In this document: positions 60,693 through 64,000 of the stretch, one piece after another
How positions within the stretch are numbered: the stretch's first letter is position 1
Layout of the letters: the number at the start of each line of letters is the position of its first letter
NCBI GenBank assembly: GCA_965267425.1
Contig: OZ253959.1
Span: forward strand, 682,001 to 746,000
Reading direction: 5' to 3'
DNA length: 64,000 nucleotides
Source of the DNA: G965267425 sp965267425
Lineage (GTDB): Bacteria > Bacteroidota > Bacteroidia > Flavobacteriales_E > Vicingaceae
Notes under the pieces: generated by a model
What the model saw: the letters and a program-made list of their open reading frames with translations, nothing else
What the model was told of the DNA's origin: nothing
Databases searched by the model: none
Position numbers and translations under genes: made by a program

Positions 60693-63485
60693 TTAATGCT
60701 TAGTAATTTTTCTCACAATCACGTGATCATCCACTGTGCATTTCAAAAGGTAGCTTCCGCGTTCAACAGCTGAAATGTCCATTTCAAGAAGTTGTTTTCC
60801 ATTCATTCTTCCCATAGATTCACTCAACACCAATTTTCCTGAAATGTCAAACAATTCAAATGCAACCTGACTTTCATTTTCAAGTGTTATTGGAATGGTG
60901 ATTTTCTCGTTAGCTGGATTTGGGAAAACATCGCCCACGGAAATTCCATAAGCACTGAGTTCTTCTTCTCCTACAATAGAGAAGATGTAAATATCTTGAA
61001 CAGAAGTGTAAACACATCCCATGTTATCAGATTCGGTAACAGATATAGATGCATTTGGATTGGCAGTTCCCCAGGTAACCTGAACACTCGTTCCAACCGT
61101 ATCACTCAGTGTTCCTCCAACAGCTGACCACTTAAACGAAGAATTTGGATTTAATCCGATCACATAAGAGTGCACCGTATTTTCAATAACAGAATCTGTG
61201 CCGCTAATATTTAATGGTGTTGGATTAATGGTCATGGCAATGCCATTGGAAGTCACCTCAATAAACGAAGACGAACAGTGATCAGTTATCAATACCACAT
61301 ATACAGAATCATTGTGTTCAAGTGTTGAAGACATATAGGCACTATCGGTAGTTGCTGATCCCACGGTTTGTCCATTCAAATACCATTGGTACGTATTATT
61401 GGTACCTGCAGTATTGGGCGAAGCAAGAAAAGTGAGAGGCGTGCCAAAGCAAACCGAATTGGATGGCGAGACAGTTAAATCAACTGATGGGGTATCCACC
61501 ACATTCATATCAAATTCCATCACATTGTTCAATGTATCAATATCTATGTCAGACCATGCACTGGCAATGATTTCATAAATACCTTGAGTTGCCATATTAA
61601 AGCTAGTCGTAATCTGCACAGACATGGTAGAATCTGGTTCAAGAACACCACTTGTCAAAGTAGTGCTGAATGATTGAGTTACCGTATTGTCAGAAGATAT
61701 ACTAACTACCAATGAATCTTTTGCAAAATCAACGGCCAAAGAATCAATGTTTTTGATGATAGCAGTAATGGTTTGATTTGGGTTAACACAACCCGTCAAA
61801 CCAATTTCTTCTATTTCCACTAATTCGATGTTCATGCCACCGATATGTGCACGAATGCCATACCTTCCAAAATTGAATGATGCCAAATCCGTTGGTATAG
61901 CTCCACCCAAAATGGAGCCATTGAAAAACGCACCTTGTCTTGTAGGTACTTCATCCTGCAATCCCAAAGGATTATAAGTTGTAGTAGCACCTGGCAACGC
62001 GGCACCTGCATAAAAATCTGCATTGCTTACCATGGGAGGAGGATTGCCATTTCCTGTAGGCAAAGATTCTATTGGAAAACTTACCCAATTCCCCAGATCA
62101 GCATTAGTAATGGTGTAAGGTGCACTTTCACCAACTATGGTTCCGGCATTGTTCAATACGGCACCATAAATAGACCTACCAACCGTATTTGGATTTTCGG
62201 AAATCCAGATATCCACCGATCGAATAAAGCGTGTATTTTCCAAGGTGAATTTGCTGGATAAGATTCCTTGCCCTGGAGCCGTATAACCCAGTGCATTGGT
62301 CAACGCACTTGTATCGGTATAAGCAAAATATTCAGTGCCGATATGCATTCTCCATAAAACAGTATCATTTGTTGCATTGTCATCAGAATTGACCGTTACA
62401 ATGACTTCGTGAACCCCCGTATCGGCTGGTTCAAAATCATCAAACGTAACATCCACAGAGACACCAACAGCTAATGATGCATACGTCACAGAATCCACAA
62501 ACACATTGACTCCTCCTTTTTGAATGTATAAATAGGCCTTTACACCTACAGCAGAATTCAACCCCACATTTGAAATGCTTGATTTCACTTCATGTGTTCC
62601 ACCATAAATAATGGGAAAATTCCCCATCGAGTAAACGGTATTGACCGCAATGTCATTGTTAAAGGCAGGTATAAATCGGAAAGTTCTTCCTACATCAGGC
62701 ATCGGACGACCGCCATTCGGGCCTGTTCCATTTCCTGGATTGTCATTACCAAAATTGAATGCATTTCCAGTATAATTGGTTCCAATGAATTGTGCTGTAT
62801 TCCAATCCTGGGTGGAGGCTTTGGTTACCGCCGTAATTTCCGTGGTTCCTGATCCTTTCAGTCCACAAGCACTTGATTTAAATCGTGAACTGTCAGAGGA
62901 AGAATGCCATGTTCCATACACAAACTCAATCACATTGGTTGTTTCGTACAATTTGATTTGAAAATTTACACTGTCAAATTGATTGTAAGGATTGGTAGTG
63001 CTGTCTTTAACATTTTTAAATTGAATGGTACAAACCTGAGAGCCAGAAGTTCCTGAAGTATGTACACGATATTCAGTAGAGGCACCTCCGTTAATCAAAT
63101 CATGATTAAAAGGTGACAGAAGATTGACATCGGATGAGCTGGTACTGTTAAATATTCCATTCGTATAGGAAGCTCCACCTCCAGTGAAAAATAAGGAAGC
63201 ACCGGAAGGTCCCGCCATACTGGCACTTGTCCCCAATTTAATGAAGCCATTTGTATTCAAAATAAAATGACTCATTGTGGTACCGTCGAAATTAAAGTTG
63301 AATCCAATCGGAGTAGCAGCGGAATTCGCATTGTTTTGATTGGATGTGGTTATTGCTGTTCCGTTTGTACCAAGATCAGTATACGTGCCTGCAACATTTT
63401 GCCCTAAGGACGCAGGATAGTTTAATTGTGCCATTACCGATGAACATATCACCAGCGCACCAAAGATTAGTAAGGATTTTTTCAT
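60693..63485 (-). CDS. Large secreted T9SS type A cargo protein
   Basis: A 930-residue protein with a signal peptide (1-19, SSVMAQ at its end). The N-terminal 230 residues form a beta-sandwich opened by GFNFNFDGTTMSHFILNTNG, a motif common at the start of Bacteroidota cell-surface proteins. Two CARDB-like domains follow (NDIAVNTVYSMGNFPIIYGG; GLTGCVNPNQTITAIIKNID), and then Ig-like segments (VDLTVSPSNSVCFGTPLTF; TYQWYLNGQTVG). The type A sorting domain covers about the last 80 residues (GDVFPNPANEKITI to VIRKITKH). Upstream lies a near promoter match, TACATTTA, at 63512-63519 on the minus strand. Function unknown; no catalytic motif seen. Confidence 0.85.
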   Translation of the reverse strand: MKKSLLIFGALVICSSVMAQLNYPASLGQNVAGTYTDLGTNGTAITTSNQNNANSAATPIGFNFNFDGTTMSHFILNTNGFIKLGTSASMAGPSGASLFFTGGGASYTNGIFNSTSSSDVNLLSPFNHDLINGGASTEYRVHTSGTSGSQVCTIQFKNVKDSTTNPYNQFDSVNFQIKLYETTNVIEFVYGTWHSSSDSSRFKSSACGLKGSGTTEITAVTKASTQDWNTAQFIGTNYTGNAFNFGNDNPGNGTGPNGGRPMPDVGRTFRFIPAFNNDIAVNTVYSMGNFPIIYGGTHEVKSSISNVGLNSAVGVKAYLYIQKGGVNVFVDSVTYASLAVGVSVDVTFDDFEPADTGVHEVIVTVNSDDNATNDTVLWRMHIGTEYFAYTDTSALTNALGYTAPGQGILSSKFTLENTRFIRSVDIWISENPNTVGRSIYGAVLNNAGTIVGESAPYTITNADLGNWVSFPIESLPTGNGNPPPMVSNADFYAGAALPGATTTYNPLGLQDEVPTRQGAFFNGSILGGAIPTDLASFNFGRYGIRAHIGGMNIELVEIEEIGLTGCVNPNQTITAIIKNIDSLAVDFAKDSLVVSISSDNTVTQSFSTTLTSGVLEPDSTMSVQITTSFNMATQGIYEIIASAWSDIDIDTLNNVMEFDMNVVDTPSVDLTVSPSNSVCFGTPLTFLASPNTAGTNNTYQWYLNGQTVGSATTDSAYMSSTLEHNDSVYVVLITDHCSSSFIEVTSNGIAMTINPTPLNISGTDSVIENTVHSYVIGLNPNSSFKWSAVGGTLSDTVGTSVQVTWGTANPNASISVTESDNMGCVYTSVQDIYIFSIVGEEELSAYGISVGDVFPNPANEKITIPITLENESQVAFELFDISGKLVLSESMGRMNGKQLLEMDISAVERGSYLLKCTVDDHVIVRKITKH

Positions 63486-63579
63486 AGACGCCTGATTAAA
63501 TTACTCGATACTAAATGTAAGGATAATCACCATACGAAACAATATATCTCTGGTAATAACCCAAAATTAATCACGTTAA

Positions 63580-64000
63580 TTATGTCATTTTGTTGAGCGC
63601 AATTTTGAGATATAAACCTCTGGCAATCATCCAAGAAAGAAACGCAATCCACACACCCGTTAGGTTCCAATCGTAGATGCGAGTAAGCAATATGACAGGA
63701 AAGAAGGCCAATCCGGTGGCTACAATTTGATTGTTTCTCAAGGTAGCCGATCTTCCCAATCCTTTAAAAATTCCATCCAATGTAAATGCAACGGAATTGA
63801 TGGGCTGAGAAATAATAACCATCCAAAATATGGTACTAAATGCTTGCAAAACTTCTTCACTTTCAGAAAATATTCGCCCCAGTAATCCATAAAATATAGT
63901 GTAAATGAGTGCCAGTCCCAAAGAAATAATGCCATTGGATCGTAACAAATGATTGGTGAGATGGGATAGTTCTTTTAATTTTCCTGCGCCTAGTAACTTA
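63580..64000 (-). CDS. MATE-family transporter, C-terminal part (cut by window edge)
   Basis: The minus strand is open from the right edge to the stop at 63580, about 139 residues with four hydrophobic helices. FWMVIISQPINSVAFTLDGIFKGLGRSATLRNN is split across the typical MATE helix pair (quoted motif core: QPINSVAFTLDGIFKGLG), and the C-terminus GVWIAFLSWMIARGLYL is also typical. MATE proteins export drugs or metabolites in exchange for Na+ or H+. The first two thirds lie outside the window. No start is visible. The 94 bases between this stop and the cargo gene hold only that gene's weak promoter. Confidence 0.88.
   Translation of the reverse strand, partial: KLLGAGKLKELSHLTNHLLRSNGIISLGLALIYTIFYGLLGRIFSESEEVLQAFSTIFWMVIISQPINSVAFTLDGIFKGLGRSATLRNNQIVATGLAFFPVILLTRIYDWNLTGVWIAFLSWMIARGLYLKIALNKMT

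Overview
The window looks like a low-GC member of the Bacteroidota, most likely Flavobacteriales or a close relative. The reasons are: six secreted proteins with type IX secretion (T9SS) C-terminal sorting domains of both type A and type B; a PorP/SprF-family protein; SprB and PKD repeats; a DUF6089-like outer-membrane protein; an exosortase of the Bacteroidota kind; no obvious Shine-Dalgarno sequences; and many TAnnTTTG motifs, the -7 element of Bacteroidota promoters, just upstream of genes. I saw no rRNA, tRNA, CRISPR array, insertion sequence or phage gene. No stretch longer than about 300 bases lacks a gene.

Layout. (1) 1-6901, all on the minus strand: an exosortase and a small membrane partner, a 1403-residue T9SS surface protein, a 77-residue protein built like a PID-CTERM exosortase substrate, a WbqC-family protein and the start of a family 2 glycosyltransferase that runs off the left edge. 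(2) 6949-27427, plus strand: a large extracellular or surface polysaccharide locus. It holds a Wzc-type tyrosine autokinase, a Wzx flippase, a PLP aminotransferase and a NeuD/PglD-type acetyltransferase, a HisH/HisF/WbpG-type acetamidino module, two different sulfotransferases, a Wzy-like polymerase candidate and eight glycosyltransferases. A strong bidirectional hairpin terminator closes it. (3) 27477-31938: a DUF6089-like outer-membrane protein, a nitronate monooxygenase-like flavoprotein and a pair of M16 peptidases. (4) 32007-39983: three T9SS cargo proteins, two of them tandem paralogues with type B sorting domains. (5) 40097-46723: guaB, three SurA-like periplasmic folding proteins and a MoxR ATPase. 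(6) 46720-51313: a conserved secreted protein, a 2[4Fe-4S] ferredoxin, an acyl-CoA reductase, a beta-helix lipoprotein and tRNA methyltransferase MnmD. (7) 51412-58539: a three-gene T9SS module of PKD-repeat type B cargo, TPR/PD40 protein and PorP/SprF. (8) 58556-64000, minus strand: a small secreted protein, an S41 peptidase, a 930-residue type A T9SS cargo and the end of a MATE transporter.

How it fits together. The polysaccharide locus predicts a repeat unit containing an N-acylated 4-amino sugar whose acetamido group is converted to acetamidino, with sulfate added by one or both sulfotransferases, then flipped, polymerised and length-controlled by Wzx/Wzy/Wzc. The adjacent exosortase and its tiny candidate substrate are the least understood part and the best candidate for new biology. 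The initiating phosphoglycosyl transferase, the Wza-type export porin and the nucleotide-sugar dehydratase are not in this window, so the locus is either incomplete here or relies on genes elsewhere.
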